Assembly (NCBI RefSeq): GCF_009914055.1
Contig: NZ_CP028271.1
Coordinates: 620,001-684,000, forward strand
Source of the DNA: Mixta intestinalis
GTDB lineage: Bacteria > Pseudomonadota > Gammaproteobacteria > Enterobacterales > Enterobacteriaceae
Reading direction: 5' to 3'
Length of the DNA: 64,000 bases
Part shown: positions 1-8,708 of the stretch, in pieces
How the letters are laid out: each line of letters opens with the position of its first letter
Numbering within the stretch: position 1 is the stretch's first letter
The notes under the pieces: model-generated
Told to the model about the DNA's origin: nothing
Databases searched by the model: none
The model's input: only the letters and a program-made list of their open reading frames with translations
Position numbers and translations under genes: made by a program

Positions 1-3
1 TGA

Positions 4-58
4 AATAATCTCTTTAAGATTATTCGATAAATTGGCCACCTGTGGGTGGCCTTTTTTA
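4..58 (+). terminator. Rho-independent terminator of the upstream transcription unit
   Basis: A GC-rich stem GGCCACC (34-40) / GGTGGCC (45-51) with a TGTG loop is followed by six T. Just upstream, AATAATC (4-10) and GATTATT (18-24) form a second, AT-rich hairpin. In E. coli the gene cluster upstream of cydA ends with sucD, whose 3' untranslated region gives the small RNA SdhX. Two hairpins ending in a terminator would fit such a 3'-derived RNA, but neither sucD nor a seed region is visible here, so that part is inference. Confidence 0.8.
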
Positions 59-790
59 TATATTGCCGTTGGTTAAGTAACTTCCTGTCTTTTATCCCTC
101 TCATTGCTTCTGGATAAACCTCTCATTCGTTCTCCTGTTTTTATATTTGGCATAAATTTTGCAATATATGTTTGTTGTATTTTTGATTGTTTTTGGTTTA
201 TTTATTGTAAATTTCAACGGAAAGGATAATGGTAAAAATAATGTTATCTGAAGAAAAGGAATTAAACGCTTTAGCTATTCAACTAAAAGAAAAGTAAAAT
301 TTGGCAATTTAAACTTTTTCTAATATTAAACACATGCGCTAATATTACTAAATATAAACGTTAAGTTAACATTTGATTTACCACTATTTTAATTTCTCTC
401 ATTAAGTTTTAATTTTTCTTTGATTTGCCGTTAATTATTTGAAGTTTAAGTTTTCCTATTGACCTCGCGCCTTTTCGGAGTAAATTGCGCCATATCATTT
501 TTTGGATTTTTACCTCATTTGTAGTAGTTGCGAATCTGGATCAAAAAAATCCTCAGGCCGCAATAATTTTGCTTTACCGTTTCGTTTGTATGGGTATTAT
601 ATTGGCGTCTCACCAGGGAAGATATAATTAACTTTCGTTTAACTGCTGTAGGGCAGCGTGGCTGTTTGCGTCCGCTATACAGCAAAAAATAAAAAACCTT
701 TTTCAACAGCAATTAGCCTGTCGCTATTTGTTGGTTCGCCAATAAATAACGTATGCGTTAATCGCTTTCAGCGAAAAGCAAGGGGTCAAG
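59..790 (+). promoter_or_regulatory. Long AT-rich leader and regulatory region of cydABX
   Basis: About 730 bases separate the upstream terminator from cydA. The region is strongly AT-rich and holds only one small open reading frame (229-297). E. coli cydA has a similarly long region bound by ArcA and FNR. Here ArcA-like elements can be seen: GTTAAGTTAAC at 360-370 and GTTAATTAT at 430-438. A possible -35 element TTGACC (459-464) has TAAATT (481-486) 16 bases downstream. No convincing full FNR palindrome was found. The assignment rests on position and these short matches only. Confidence 0.45.
229..297 (+). CDS. Candidate 22-residue small protein or leader ORF upstream of cydA
   Basis: ATG at 229 is preceded by a good ribosome binding site (GGAAAGG, 219-225) and opens a 22-codon frame ending in TAA. 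The predicted peptide begins MVKIMLSEEKELNALAIQ and ends LKEK. It is charged and predicted helical, with no membrane segment. It lies 494 bases upstream of cydA and is not recognised as a known family. It could be a real small protein, a leader peptide, or the relic of a longer gene. Support is the Shine-Dalgarno spacing and amphipathic composition only. Confidence 0.35.
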   Translation: MVKIMLSEEKELNALAIQLKEK

Positions 791-2359
791 ATGTTCGATA
801 TCGTCGATCTGTCGCGTTTACAGTTTGCCTTGACGGCGATGTACCATTTCCTGTTTGTGCCACTGACGATAGGTCTGTCGTTTTTACTGGCAATCATGGA
901 AACCGTCTATGTCCTGTCGGGAAAACCGATTTACAAAGATATGACTAAGTTCTGGGGCAAGCTGTTTGGCATTAACTTCGCCCTGGGGGTTGCCACCGGC
1001 CTGACGATGGAATTCCAGTTTGGGACTAACTGGTCTTACTATTCTCACTACGTTGGGGATATTTTCGGCGCTCCGCTGGCTATCGAAGCGCTAATGGCTT
1101 TTTTCCTTGAATCGACTTTTGTCGGCCTCTTCTTTTTCGGCTGGGATCGTCTCGGCAAAGTTCAGCATATGGCCGTGACCTGGCTGGTTGCGCTGGGTTC
1201 CAACCTTTCTGCGCTGTGGATCCTGGTCGCTAATGGCTGGATGCAGAACCCGATTGCCGCCGAGTTTAATTTTGAAACCATGCGCATGGAAATGGTGAGC
1301 TTCTCTGAGCTGGTATTAAACCCGGTGGCACAGGTGAAATTTGTGCATACCGTGGCGGCGGGCTATACCACCGGGGCCATGTTTATCCTGGGCATCAGCG
1401 CTTATTACCTGCTGCGCGGGCGCGACGTCGCTTTTGCGAAGCGCTCTTTCGCTATTGCGGCCAGTTTTGGTATGGCGGCAGTGCTGTCGGTCATTCTGCT
1501 GGGCGATGAGTCCGGCTATGAAATGGGTGATGTACAGAAAGCTAAGCTGGCTGCGATAGAAGCCGAGTGGGAAACCCAGCCTGCGCCAGCCTCCTTTACG
1601 CTGTTCGGCCTGCCCAACCAGGAAACTCAGCAAAACGACTACGCCGTTCAGGTTCCGTGGCTGCTGGGACTCATTGCCACCCGTTCGGTGGATAAACCGG
1701 TAACCGGGCTGAAAGAGCTGTTGGCGGAACATGAAGTACGTATCCGCAACGGTATGAAAGCATATCAGTTACTGGAAGCGTTGCGCGCTGGTGAAACCGA
1801 TCCGGCAGTACGCGAAGACTTTAACGCCCGTAAACAAGATCTTGGCTATGGCCTGTTGCTGAAACGCTATACGCCGAATGTGGCTGACGCAACGGAACAG
1901 CAGATCAAGCTGGCAACGCAGGACTCTATTCCGCAGGTCGCGCCGCTCTATTTCTCCTTCCGCATTATGGTGCTGTGCGGTGTGTTGATGCTGGGGATTA
2001 TCGGGCTCTCATTCTGGAGCGTAATCCGCAACCGCGTGGGTAAAAACCGCTGGCTGCTGCGAGCGGCATTCTTCGGCATCCCGCTCCCCTGGATCGCTGT
2101 TGAAGCGGGCTGGTTTGTGGCTGAATACGGCCGTCAGCCCTGGGCGATTGGCGAAGTGCTGCCAACAGCGGTAGCGAACTCCTCGCTTACTATCGGCGAT
2201 CTGCTGTTCTCAATGATCCTGATCTGCGGCCTCTATACGATCTTCGTGGTGATAGAGATGTATCTGATGATCAAATTCGCCCGCCTGGGGCCAAGCAGCC
2301 TGAAAACCGGACGTTATCACTATGAACAGTCCACTATCGCTTCACAGCCTGCGCAGTAA
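791..2359 (+). CDS. cydA: Cytochrome bd-I ubiquinol oxidase subunit I
   Basis: CydA is the quinol-oxidising, haem-bearing subunit of the high-affinity terminal oxidase in the inner membrane. It couples quinol oxidation to O2 reduction at low oxygen. The 522-residue product matches the E. coli length and is nearly collinear with it. Visible landmarks are His19 (haem b595 ligand position), the long periplasmic Q loop after about residue 250, and the GRQPW region before the C-terminal helices. The start at ATG 791 follows AGGGGTC and gives the family N-terminus (MFDIVDLSRLQF). An alternative upstream frame from 658 is out of frame and rejected. cydB follows after 11 bases in one operon with cydX. 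Confidence 0.98.
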   Translation: MFDIVDLSRLQFALTAMYHFLFVPLTIGLSFLLAIMETVYVLSGKPIYKDMTKFWGKLFGINFALGVATGLTMEFQFGTNWSYYSHYVGDIFGAPLAIEALMAFFLESTFVGLFFFGWDRLGKVQHMAVTWLVALGSNLSALWILVANGWMQNPIAAEFNFETMRMEMVSFSELVLNPVAQVKFVHTVAAGYTTGAMFILGISAYYLLRGRDVAFAKRSFAIAASFGMAAVLSVILLGDESGYEMGDVQKAKLAAIEAEWETQPAPASFTLFGLPNQETQQNDYAVQVPWLLGLIATRSVDKPVTGLKELLAEHEVRIRNGMKAYQLLEALRAGETDPAVREDFNARKQDLGYGLLLKRYTPNVADATEQQIKLATQDSIPQVAPLYFSFRIMVLCGVLMLGIIGLSFWSVIRNRVGKNRWLLRAAFFGIPLPWIAVEAGWFVAEYGRQPWAIGEVLPTAVANSSLTIGDLLFSMILICGLYTIFVVIEMYLMIKFARLGPSSLKTGRYHYEQSTIASQPAQ

Positions 2360-2370
2360 AGGAGTCAGCC

Positions 2371-3510
2371 ATGTTGGATTATGAAGTTGTACGTTTTATC
2401 TGGTGGGTGCTGATTGGTGTTCTGCTGATTGGCTTCGCCATCGCCGATGGGTTCGATATGGGCGTGGGTATGCTGTCACGCATTCTGGGACGCACCGATA
2501 CCGAGCGCCGCGTGATGATTAACAGCATCGCGCCGCACTGGGACGGCAACCAGGTATGGCTGGTCACCGCAGGCGGCGCACTGTTCGCCGCCTGGCCAAT
2601 GGTTTACGCCGCGGCGTTTTCCGGCTTTTACATTGCGATGATCCTGGTACTGGCTTCGCTTTACTTCCGCCCGCTGGGATTTGACTATCGCTCAAAGATT
2701 GAAGATGTACGCTGGCGTCGTGGGTGGGATAACTGCATCTTTATTGGCAGCTTCGTACCGCCGGTAGCGATTGGTATCGCGTTTGGCAACCTGTTACAGG
2801 GCGTGCCTTTCCATGCCGATACCTATCTGCGCCTCTTTTATACCGGCAGCTTCTTTGAATTGCTCAACCCGTTTGGTCTGCTGGCGGGCGTGGTCAGCCT
2901 GACAATGATTCTGACCCAGGGGGCAACCTATCTGCAAATGCGTACCGGCGGTGAGCTTTACCTGCGCGCCCGTGCAGCGGCGCAAATCTCCGCGCTGGTG
3001 ATGCTGGTGGCTTTCGCGCTGGCGGGCGTTTGGGTGGTATACGGTATTGAAGGTTATGTTGTGACCAGTGCGCTCGATCATGCGGCGGTCTCTAATCCGT
3101 TAAATAAAGAAGTGGCACGTCAGGCAGGTGCCTGGCTGATTAATTTCCAGAACCATCCTCTGCTGTGGCTGATTCCTGCGCTGGGCCTGCTGCTGCCGCT
3201 GTTGACGGTGATCTGTTCACGTCTGAGAAAGAGCGCATGGGCATTTCTTTGCTCCTCGCTGACGCTGGCGTGTGTGATCCTTACCGCCGGCGTTGCGATG
3301 TTCCCGTTCATTATGCCTTCCAGCACCCAGCCTAATGTCAGCCTGACGCTGTGGGACGCGACTTCAAGTCTGTTAACGCTCAACCTGATGCTGTATGTGG
3401 CAATGATTTTCGTACCGCTGATCCTGATTTACACCAGCTGGAGCTATTACAAGATGTTCGGGCGCATTACCAAAGAACATATAGAACGTAACACTCATTC
3501 ACTTTACTAA
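2371..3510 (+). CDS. cydB: Cytochrome bd-I ubiquinol oxidase subunit II
   Basis: CydB is the second integral membrane subunit of the bd oxidase. It pairs with CydA, carries no haem of its own and helps form the proton and oxygen paths. The 379-residue length equals that of E. coli CydB. The N-terminus has the family hallmark of a first helix followed by IADGFDMGVGML. Hydrophobic segments continue to the end. The gene lies 11 bases after cydA with GGAG upstream of its ATG, and 15 bases before cydX, so the three are one operon. Confidence 0.98.
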   Translation: MLDYEVVRFIWWVLIGVLLIGFAIADGFDMGVGMLSRILGRTDTERRVMINSIAPHWDGNQVWLVTAGGALFAAWPMVYAAAFSGFYIAMILVLASLYFRPLGFDYRSKIEDVRWRRGWDNCIFIGSFVPPVAIGIAFGNLLQGVPFHADTYLRLFYTGSFFELLNPFGLLAGVVSLTMILTQGATYLQMRTGGELYLRARAAAQISALVMLVAFALAGVWVVYGIEGYVVTSALDHAAVSNPLNKEVARQAGAWLINFQNHPLLWLIPALGLLLPLLTVICSRLRKSAWAFLCSSLTLACVILTAGVAMFPFIMPSSTQPNVSLTLWDATSSLLTLNLMLYVAMIFVPLILIYTSWSYYKMFGRITKEHIERNTHSLY

Positions 3511-3525
3511 CGGAGGCGACAAGCT

Positions 3526-3642
3526 ATGTGGTACTTTGCCTGGATTCTCGGAACGCTGCTGGCCTGCTCCTTAGGTATCATCACTGCGCTGGCGCTGGAG
3601 CATATAGAAGAAAGCGCGCCGCAGGATAACGCGCAAGGCTGA
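3526..3642 (+). CDS. cydX: Cytochrome bd-I oxidase small subunit CydX
   Basis: CydX is a single-helix subunit that stabilises the CydAB haem site. The frame from ATG 3526 encodes 38 residues starting MWYFAWILGTLLACSLG, almost identical to E. coli CydX (37 residues) through the membrane helix, with a variable acidic tail. GGAGGCGAC just upstream is the ribosome binding site. It lies 15 bases after cydB. In E. coli ybgE follows; here a terminator follows instead. Confidence 0.96.
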   Translation: MWYFAWILGTLLACSLGIITALALEHIEESAPQDNAQG

Positions 3643-3670
3643 TCGATTGACGCGTAGTGCATTGACAGGA

Positions 3671-3694
3671 AAGAGCCCGCAACGGGCTCTTTTC
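3671..3694 (+). terminator. Terminator of the cydABX operon
   Basis: AGAGCCCG and CGGGCTCT (about 3672-3690) form a stem followed by TTTCTTTTT. It lies 30 bases after the cydX stop codon. It separates the cyd operon from the ybgC-tol operon and occupies the place where ybgE is found in E. coli. Confidence 0.85.
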
Positions 3695-3892
3695 TTTTTG
3701 CAGGCCAGCCGACAACGAAAAATTTTGTCAATTCATCTGTTTTTAGTCCCACCTTGTGCCAGTAAATATCACGAAATTTTTGTCAATAGTATCCGTTTGA
3801 TAATTATTTTATCTGCGCTCTGGCGACCCATTCCCAAGCCGTTTGCACTTGCGTATAGTAGCAACGTTTAAAAAGCATTACCGGGATGTAAA

Positions 3893-4297
3893 GTGAGTAC
3901 AACGCTGTTTCGCTGGCCGGTACGTGTCTACTACGAAGATACGGATGCCGGTGGCGTGGTTTATCACGCCAGCTATATTGCTTTCTATGAACGAGCACGT
4001 ACTGAAATGCTGCGCGAGCGTCATTTCAATCAGCAATCGCTGCTTGAACAGCAGATTGCTTTTGTTGTTCGTCGAATGACGGTTGATTACATTGCTGCTG
4101 CGCGTCTGGACGACTTGCTTGAGGTTCAGAGCGAGGTAACGACGATGAGTCGGGCCACCATGACGTTCAGGCAACGTATTGTTAACACAGAAGGCAAAGT
4201 TCTCAATGAAGCAGAAGTTCTTATTGCCTGCATCAACCCACACCTCATGAAGCCGATAGCGCTTCCCAAGTCTATTGTCGCGGAGTTCAAGCAGTGA
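3893..4297 (+). CDS. ybgC: Acyl-CoA thioesterase of the Tol-Pal cluster
   Basis: YbgC is a cytoplasmic hotdog-fold thioesterase that hydrolyses short-chain acyl-CoA and interacts with acyl carrier protein and phospholipid synthesis enzymes. The 134-residue product has the 4HBT active-site segment DTDAGGVVYH near residues 15-24. Translation starts at GTG 3893, as in E. coli. The stop overlaps the tolQ start (GTGA). It is the first gene of the ybgC-tolQRAB-pal-cpoB operon. Its link to outer membrane constriction is not established. Confidence 0.95.
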   Translation: MSTTLFRWPVRVYYEDTDAGGVVYHASYIAFYERARTEMLRERHFNQQSLLEQQIAFVVRRMTVDYIAAARLDDLLEVQSEVTTMSRATMTFRQRIVNTEGKVLNEAEVLIACINPHLMKPIALPKSIVAEFKQ

Positions 4298-4980
4298 CTG
4301 ACATGAACATTCTTGATTTGTTCCTGAAGGCAAGCCTTCTGGTCAAACTTATCATGTTGATTTTGATCGGGTTTTCTATTGCGTCCTGGGCAATTATCAT
4401 CCAGCGTACCCGCATCCTTAACGCGGCGGGGCGCGAAGCGGAAGCCTTTGAAGATAAATTCTGGTCGGGCATTGAGCTTTCTCGCCTGTACCAGGAAAGC
4501 CAGACGCGCCGCGACGAGCTAAGTGGCTCTGAGCAGATCTTTTATGCCGGTTTTAAAGAATTTGCTCGCCTGCACCGTGCGAACAGCCATGCGCCGGAAG
4601 CGGTCGTCGAGGGTGCGAGCCGCGCGATGCGGATCTCGATGAACCGCGAGCTGGAAGCGCTGGAAAACCATATTCCTTTCCTGGGTACCGTAGGCTCTAT
4701 CAGTCCTTATATCGGCCTGTTTGGTACGGTGTGGGGGATTATGCATGCCTTTATCGCGCTGGGTGCAGTGAAGCAGGCCACGCTGCAAATGGTAGCGCCG
4801 GGTATCGCGGAAGCGCTGATCGCAACCGCTATCGGTCTGTTTGCCGCTATTCCGGCGGTCATGGCCTATAACCGTCTTAACCAGCGCGTCAATAAACTGG
4901 AACAGGGCTACGACAACTTTATGGAAGAGTTCACGGCTATCCTGCACCGTCAGGCATTCTCCAGCGACAGTAAAAAGTAA
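4294..4980 (+). CDS. tolQ: Tol-Pal system inner membrane motor subunit TolQ
   Basis: TolQ is the MotA/ExbB-type stator subunit. With TolR it uses the proton gradient to energise TolA during outer membrane constriction at the septum. The 228-residue product is close to the E. coli protein throughout and has three membrane segments: one near residues 12-36, then two in the second half bearing GTVGSISPYIGLFGTVWG and the following IAEALIATAIGLFAA helix. GTG at 4294 is the start, overlapping the ybgC stop by four bases, as in E. coli. Confidence 0.98.
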   Translation: MTDMNILDLFLKASLLVKLIMLILIGFSIASWAIIIQRTRILNAAGREAEAFEDKFWSGIELSRLYQESQTRRDELSGSEQIFYAGFKEFARLHRANSHAPEAVVEGASRAMRISMNRELEALENHIPFLGTVGSISPYIGLFGTVWGIMHAFIALGAVKQATLQMVAPGIAEALIATAIGLFAAIPAVMAYNRLNQRVNKLEQGYDNFMEEFTAILHRQAFSSDSKK

Positions 4981-4993
4981 GCCGAGGTGACGT

Positions 4994-5422
4994 ATGGCCA
5001 GAACGCGTGGTCGCGGTCGCCGCGATCTGAAATCAGAAATTAACATCGTTCCGCTGCTGGACGTGCTGCTGGTGCTGCTGCTGATCTTTATGGCGACGGC
5101 ACCCATTATCACCCAGAGCGTTGAGGTGGATCTGCCAGATGCTACGGATGCGAAAACCGTCTCCAGCGATGACAATCCACCGGTAATCGTGGAAGTGGCT
5201 GGCGTTGGCCAGTACAGCCTGGTGGTCGATCACGATCGCATGGAGCAGCTGCCTGCCGAGCAGGTGGTGGCAGAAGCGCAGCGTCGACTGGAAGCGAATC
5301 CGAAAACGGTGTTTCTGATTGGCGGTGCGAAAGATGTCCCCTATGACGAAATCATCAAGGCGCTGAACCTGCTGCATCAGGCGGGTGTGAAATCAGTTGG
5401 CCTGATGACGCAGCCAATTTAA
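4994..5422 (+). CDS. tolR: Tol-Pal system inner membrane subunit TolR
   Basis: TolR is the ExbD/MotB-like partner of TolQ. The 142-residue product has a basic cytoplasmic start, one membrane helix around residues 17-38 with the conserved aspartate in VPLLDVLLVLLLIF that carries protons, and a periplasmic domain that can bind peptidoglycan. It lies 13 bases after tolQ with a GAGGTGA ribosome binding site. The length matches E. coli TolR (142). Confidence 0.98.
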   Translation: MARTRGRGRRDLKSEINIVPLLDVLLVLLLIFMATAPIITQSVEVDLPDATDAKTVSSDDNPPVIVEVAGVGQYSLVVDHDRMEQLPAEQVVAEAQRRLEANPKTVFLIGGAKDVPYDEIIKALNLLHQAGVKSVGLMTQPI

Positions 5423-5453
5423 TTATTCCGTAACCGTTTTTTGGGAACCGAGC

Positions 5454-6707
5454 GTGTCGAAGGCATCCGAACAAAACGATAAGTTAAAACGCGCGATAAT
5501 CATTTCAGTGATATTGCATATCTTTTTGATTGCATTACTGATCTGGAGTTCGTTTGACGAGAAAATCGAGGCCAGCGGCGGCGGTGGCGGTAGCGATATT
5601 GATGCTGTCATGGTCGATCCGGGCGCGGTGGTTGAGCAGTATAATCGCCAGCAAAATCAGCAAAGTGACAGCCGCCGGGCTGAACAGCAACGGCAGAAAA
5701 AAGCGCAGCAGCAGGCTGAAGAGCTACAGCAGAAGCAGGCGGCAGAACAGCAACGTCTGAAAGAGCTGGAGAAAGAGCGGCTACAGGCGCAGGAAGAGGC
5801 GAAAAAGCAGGCGCAGGAACAGGCTGAGCAGCAGCGCGAGGCTGAAGAAGCGATGAAGCGTGCGCAGGAGCAGCAGAAAGCAGCAGAAGCCGCCGCCGCT
5901 AAAGCGAAAACCGAAGCGGCAGAGCAGGCAAAAGCTGCCGCCGCTGCTGCGGCAAAAGCGAAAGCGGAAGAACAGGCGAAAGCAGCCGCTGCCGATGCGA
6001 AGAAAAAAGCGGAGCAGCAGGCTAAAGCGGCGGCAGAAGCGAAGGCCAAAGCCGAGGCCGAGGCGAAAGCGCAGGCGGCCGCCGATGCCAAAGCGAAAGC
6101 TGAGGCAAAAGCCAAAGCTGCGGCGGAGGCTAAAGCAAAAGCCGCTGCGGAAGCGAAAGAAAAAGCGGCACAGGAAGCCAAAGAAAAAGCGGCTGCCGAT
6201 GCTAAAGCGAAAGCCGAGGCGAAAGCAAAGGCAGCGGCGGACGCCAAAGCCAAAGCCGCTGCGGAAGCGAAAGCGAAGGCTGCCGCAGACGCGAAGAAAA
6301 AAGCGGCGGCGGAAGCAGCCAGCGACAGTAGCGCGGTAGATGATTTGCTGGGCGGCCTGACCTCAGGTAAGAACGCACCTAAAACCGGGCAGTCCGGCGG
6401 TGCGGCGGGTAAAGGTACGCAGAAAAAATCAGGGGCTTCCGGGGCGGCTATCGATAGCTATCTCGGTCAGGTGAAAGGGGCAATAGAGAGTAAATTCTAT
6501 GATTCCGACACCTTCAAAGGGCGAACCTGTGACGTGCGCATCAAGCTGGCACCGGATGGACTGTTGATTTCAGCAACGGCGGCAGGCGGCGATGCGGCCC
6601 TGTGCCAGGCGGCGATTAACGCAGCGCGCATGGCGCGGATGCCGAAGCCGCCAAGCCAGGATGTCTGGCAGGCGGTGAAGGATGCAGTGCTGGAATTCAA
6701 GCCTTAA
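5454..6707 (+). CDS. tolA: Tol-Pal system bridging protein TolA
   Basis: TolA links the TolQR motor to TolB and Pal in the outer membrane. The 417-residue product has a membrane helix at about residues 14-34, a glycine-rich hinge, and a very long helical domain II of repeated Ala/Lys/Glu/Gln blocks (about residues 65-285). A C-terminal globular domain III starts near SYLGQVKGAIESKF, and its two cysteines (TCDVRI and ALCQAA) form the known disulfide. Translation starts at GTG 5454. Repetitive codons in domain II make it prone to length variation. E. coli TolA has 421 residues. Confidence 0.97.
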   Translation: MSKASEQNDKLKRAIIISVILHIFLIALLIWSSFDEKIEASGGGGGSDIDAVMVDPGAVVEQYNRQQNQQSDSRRAEQQRQKKAQQQAEELQQKQAAEQQRLKELEKERLQAQEEAKKQAQEQAEQQREAEEAMKRAQEQQKAAEAAAAKAKTEAAEQAKAAAAAAAKAKAEEQAKAAAADAKKKAEQQAKAAAEAKAKAEAEAKAQAAADAKAKAEAKAKAAAEAKAKAAAEAKEKAAQEAKEKAAADAKAKAEAKAKAAADAKAKAAAEAKAKAAADAKKKAAAEAASDSSAVDDLLGGLTSGKNAPKTGQSGGAAGKGTQKKSGASGAAIDSYLGQVKGAIESKFYDSDTFKGRTCDVRIKLAPDGLLISATAAGGDAALCQAAINAARMARMPKPPSQDVWQAVKDAVLEFKP

Positions 6708-6832
6708 TAATGCAGTAACAAATGGTAGGTTGAACTATGGTTAGCTTGCCATACTCTGTATGGACTTAGCTAATCGTCGTCAGGAACAGTGCGAATTATC
6801 GTGGACGTAAATGTTCAGATAAGGGAGAGAAA

Positions 6833-8128
6833 ATGAAGCAGGCACTACGTGTAACCTTAAGCTTTTTTCTTCTTCTGTGGGCAGCGATGCTGCACGCGGA
6901 AGTGCGCATCGAAATTACCCAGGGGGTAAACACGGCGCGTCCGATAGGCGTTGTCCCGTTTAAATGGGATGGCCCTGGTGCCGCGCCGGAAGATATCGGC
7001 GGGATTATCGCTGCCGATCTGCGCAACAGTGGCAAATTTAATCCGCTGGATCGTTCTCGTCTGCCGCAGCAGCCAACCAGCGCGGCGGAAGTGCAGCCAG
7101 CGGCCTGGACCGCGCTGGGAATCGATGCGGTTGTGGTGGGGCAAATCCAGCCTGGTGCTGATGGCAGCTACACCATCTCTTACCAGCTGGTCGATACCTC
7201 CGGTTCGCCGGGCACCGTGCTGGCACAAAACCAGTACAAAGTGACTAAGCAGTGGCTGCGCTATGCGGCGCATACTGCCAGCGATGAATCTTTCGAGAAG
7301 CTGACCGGTATCAAAGGCGCTTTCCGTACCCGCATCGCGTATGTGGTGCAGACCAATGGCGGTCAGTTCCCTTATGAACTGCGCGTTGCCGACTATGATG
7401 GCTACAACCAGTTTGTTGTTCATCGTTCGCCGCAGCCGCTGATGTCACCAGCCTGGTCACCGGACGGCAGTAAACTGGCCTATGTGACGTTTGAGAGCGG
7501 TAAATCCGCGCTGGTTATCCAGACGCTGGCCAATGGTGCTATTCGTCAGGTGGCATCGTTCCCGCGTCATAACGGCGCACCGGCTTTCTCACCGGATGGT
7601 TCGAAGCTGGCGTTTGCGCTTTCTAAAACCGGCAGCCTCAATCTGTACGTGATGGATCTTGGTTCCGGTCAGATTCGTCAGGTAACGGACGGACGCTATA
7701 ACAGCACCGAGCCTACCTGGTATCCGGACAGCCAGAATATCGCCTATACCTCAGATCAGGCGGGACGTCCGCAGATTTATAAAATTAGCGTCAATGGCGG
7801 CACCGCGCAGCGTATTACCTGGGAAGGTTCACAAAACCAGGATGCTGACGTTGCCACTGACGGAAAATCTATGGTGATGATTAGCACCAACGGCGGCGCA
7901 CAACACGTCGCCAGACAAGATCTGGAAACGGGAGCCGTTCAACAATTAACGGACACGTTCCTGGATGAGACGCCAAGTCTCGCACCTAACGGCACGATGG
8001 TAATCTATAGCTCTACTCAGGGGATGGGTTCCGTGTTGCAGTTGGTTTCGACAGATGGGCGTTTCAAAGCGCGTCTTCCGGCTACCGATGGACAGGTCAA
8101 ATTTCCTGCCTGGTCGCCGTATCTGTGA
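6833..8128 (+). CDS. tolB: Tol-Pal system periplasmic beta-propeller TolB
   Basis: TolB is the periplasmic shuttle that binds Pal and is pulled off it by TolA. The 431-residue protein has a signal peptide cleaved after residue 22 (LHA/EV), an N-terminal alpha/beta domain, and a C-terminal six-bladed propeller with repeated WSPDGSKLAY- and FSPDGSKLAF-like blade motifs from about residue 200 onward. The N-terminal EVRIEITQGV segment is the TolA-box region of the mature protein. It starts at ATG 6833 after GGGAGA. The 125-base gap after tolA may hold an internal promoter. Confidence 0.97.
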   Translation: MKQALRVTLSFFLLLWAAMLHAEVRIEITQGVNTARPIGVVPFKWDGPGAAPEDIGGIIAADLRNSGKFNPLDRSRLPQQPTSAAEVQPAAWTALGIDAVVVGQIQPGADGSYTISYQLVDTSGSPGTVLAQNQYKVTKQWLRYAAHTASDESFEKLTGIKGAFRTRIAYVVQTNGGQFPYELRVADYDGYNQFVVHRSPQPLMSPAWSPDGSKLAYVTFESGKSALVIQTLANGAIRQVASFPRHNGAPAFSPDGSKLAFALSKTGSLNLYVMDLGSGQIRQVTDGRYNSTEPTWYPDSQNIAYTSDQAGRPQIYKISVNGGTAQRITWEGSQNQDADVATDGKSMVMISTNGGAQHVARQDLETGAVQQLTDTFLDETPSLAPNGTMVIYSSTQGMGSVLQLVSTDGRFKARLPATDGQVKFPAWSPYL

Positions 8129-8171
8129 TGCATGTGTAAATATGTATAGCAACTTATAACAGGATTTAGAA

Positions 8172-8699
8172 ATGCAACTGAACAAAGTGCTGAAGGGTTT
8201 AATGCTGGCTCTGCCGGTAATCGCTGTGGCTGCATGTAGCTCGCACAAAGACAACAACAACGACCAGACCAACGGTGGTATGGGCGCTGATGGTGCTTAC
8301 GGCAGCGGCAACGGCATGAACGGCGGCAACATGTCCTCTGAAGAGCAGGCGCGTCTGCAAATGCAGCAGCTGCAGCAGAACAATATCGTTTACTTCGATC
8401 TGGACAAATATGACATCCGCTCTGACTTCGCTCAGATGCTGGATGCGCACGCGGCTTTCCTGCGTGGCAACCCGTCTTACAAAGTGACCGTAGAAGGTCA
8501 TGCAGACGAGCGCGGCACGCCGGAATACAACATCGCACTGGGCGAGCGTCGTGCTAACGCCGTTAAAATGTACCTGCAGGGCAAAGGCGTATCTGCCGAT
8601 CAGATCTCTATCGTTTCTTACGGTAAAGAGAAACCGGCTGTTCTTGGTCATGACGAAGCGGCGTATTCTAAAAACCGTCGCGCCGTCCTGGTATACTAA
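8172..8699 (+). CDS. pal: Peptidoglycan-associated outer membrane lipoprotein Pal
   Basis: Pal is the outer membrane lipoprotein of the Tol-Pal system. It binds diaminopimelate of peptidoglycan and, alternately, TolB. The 175-residue precursor has a lipobox VAAC with Cys22 as the lipidated residue, a flexible Asn/Gly/Met-rich linker to about residue 60, and an OmpA-like domain (NIVYFDLDKYDI, then VEGHADERGTPEYN and GERRANAV) with the peptidoglycan-binding residues. It lies 43 bases after tolB. The length is near that of E. coli Pal (173). Confidence 0.98.
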   Translation: MQLNKVLKGLMLALPVIAVAACSSHKDNNNDQTNGGMGADGAYGSGNGMNGGNMSSEEQARLQMQQLQQNNIVYFDLDKYDIRSDFAQMLDAHAAFLRGNPSYKVTVEGHADERGTPEYNIALGERRANAVKMYLQGKGVSADQISIVSYGKEKPAVLGHDEAAYSKNRRAVLVY

Positions 8700-8708
8700 G
8701 AGACTCAC

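Noticed and set aside
533..544. Possible FNR half-site ATCAA upstream of cydA
   Set aside because: The opposite half-site does not match TTGAT at the required spacing, so it is not called as a site.
5657..6253. Long frame on the opposite strand of tolA, rich in Ala/Ser/Phe
   Set aside because: It is an antisense shadow of the repetitive Ala/Lys codons of TolA domain II.
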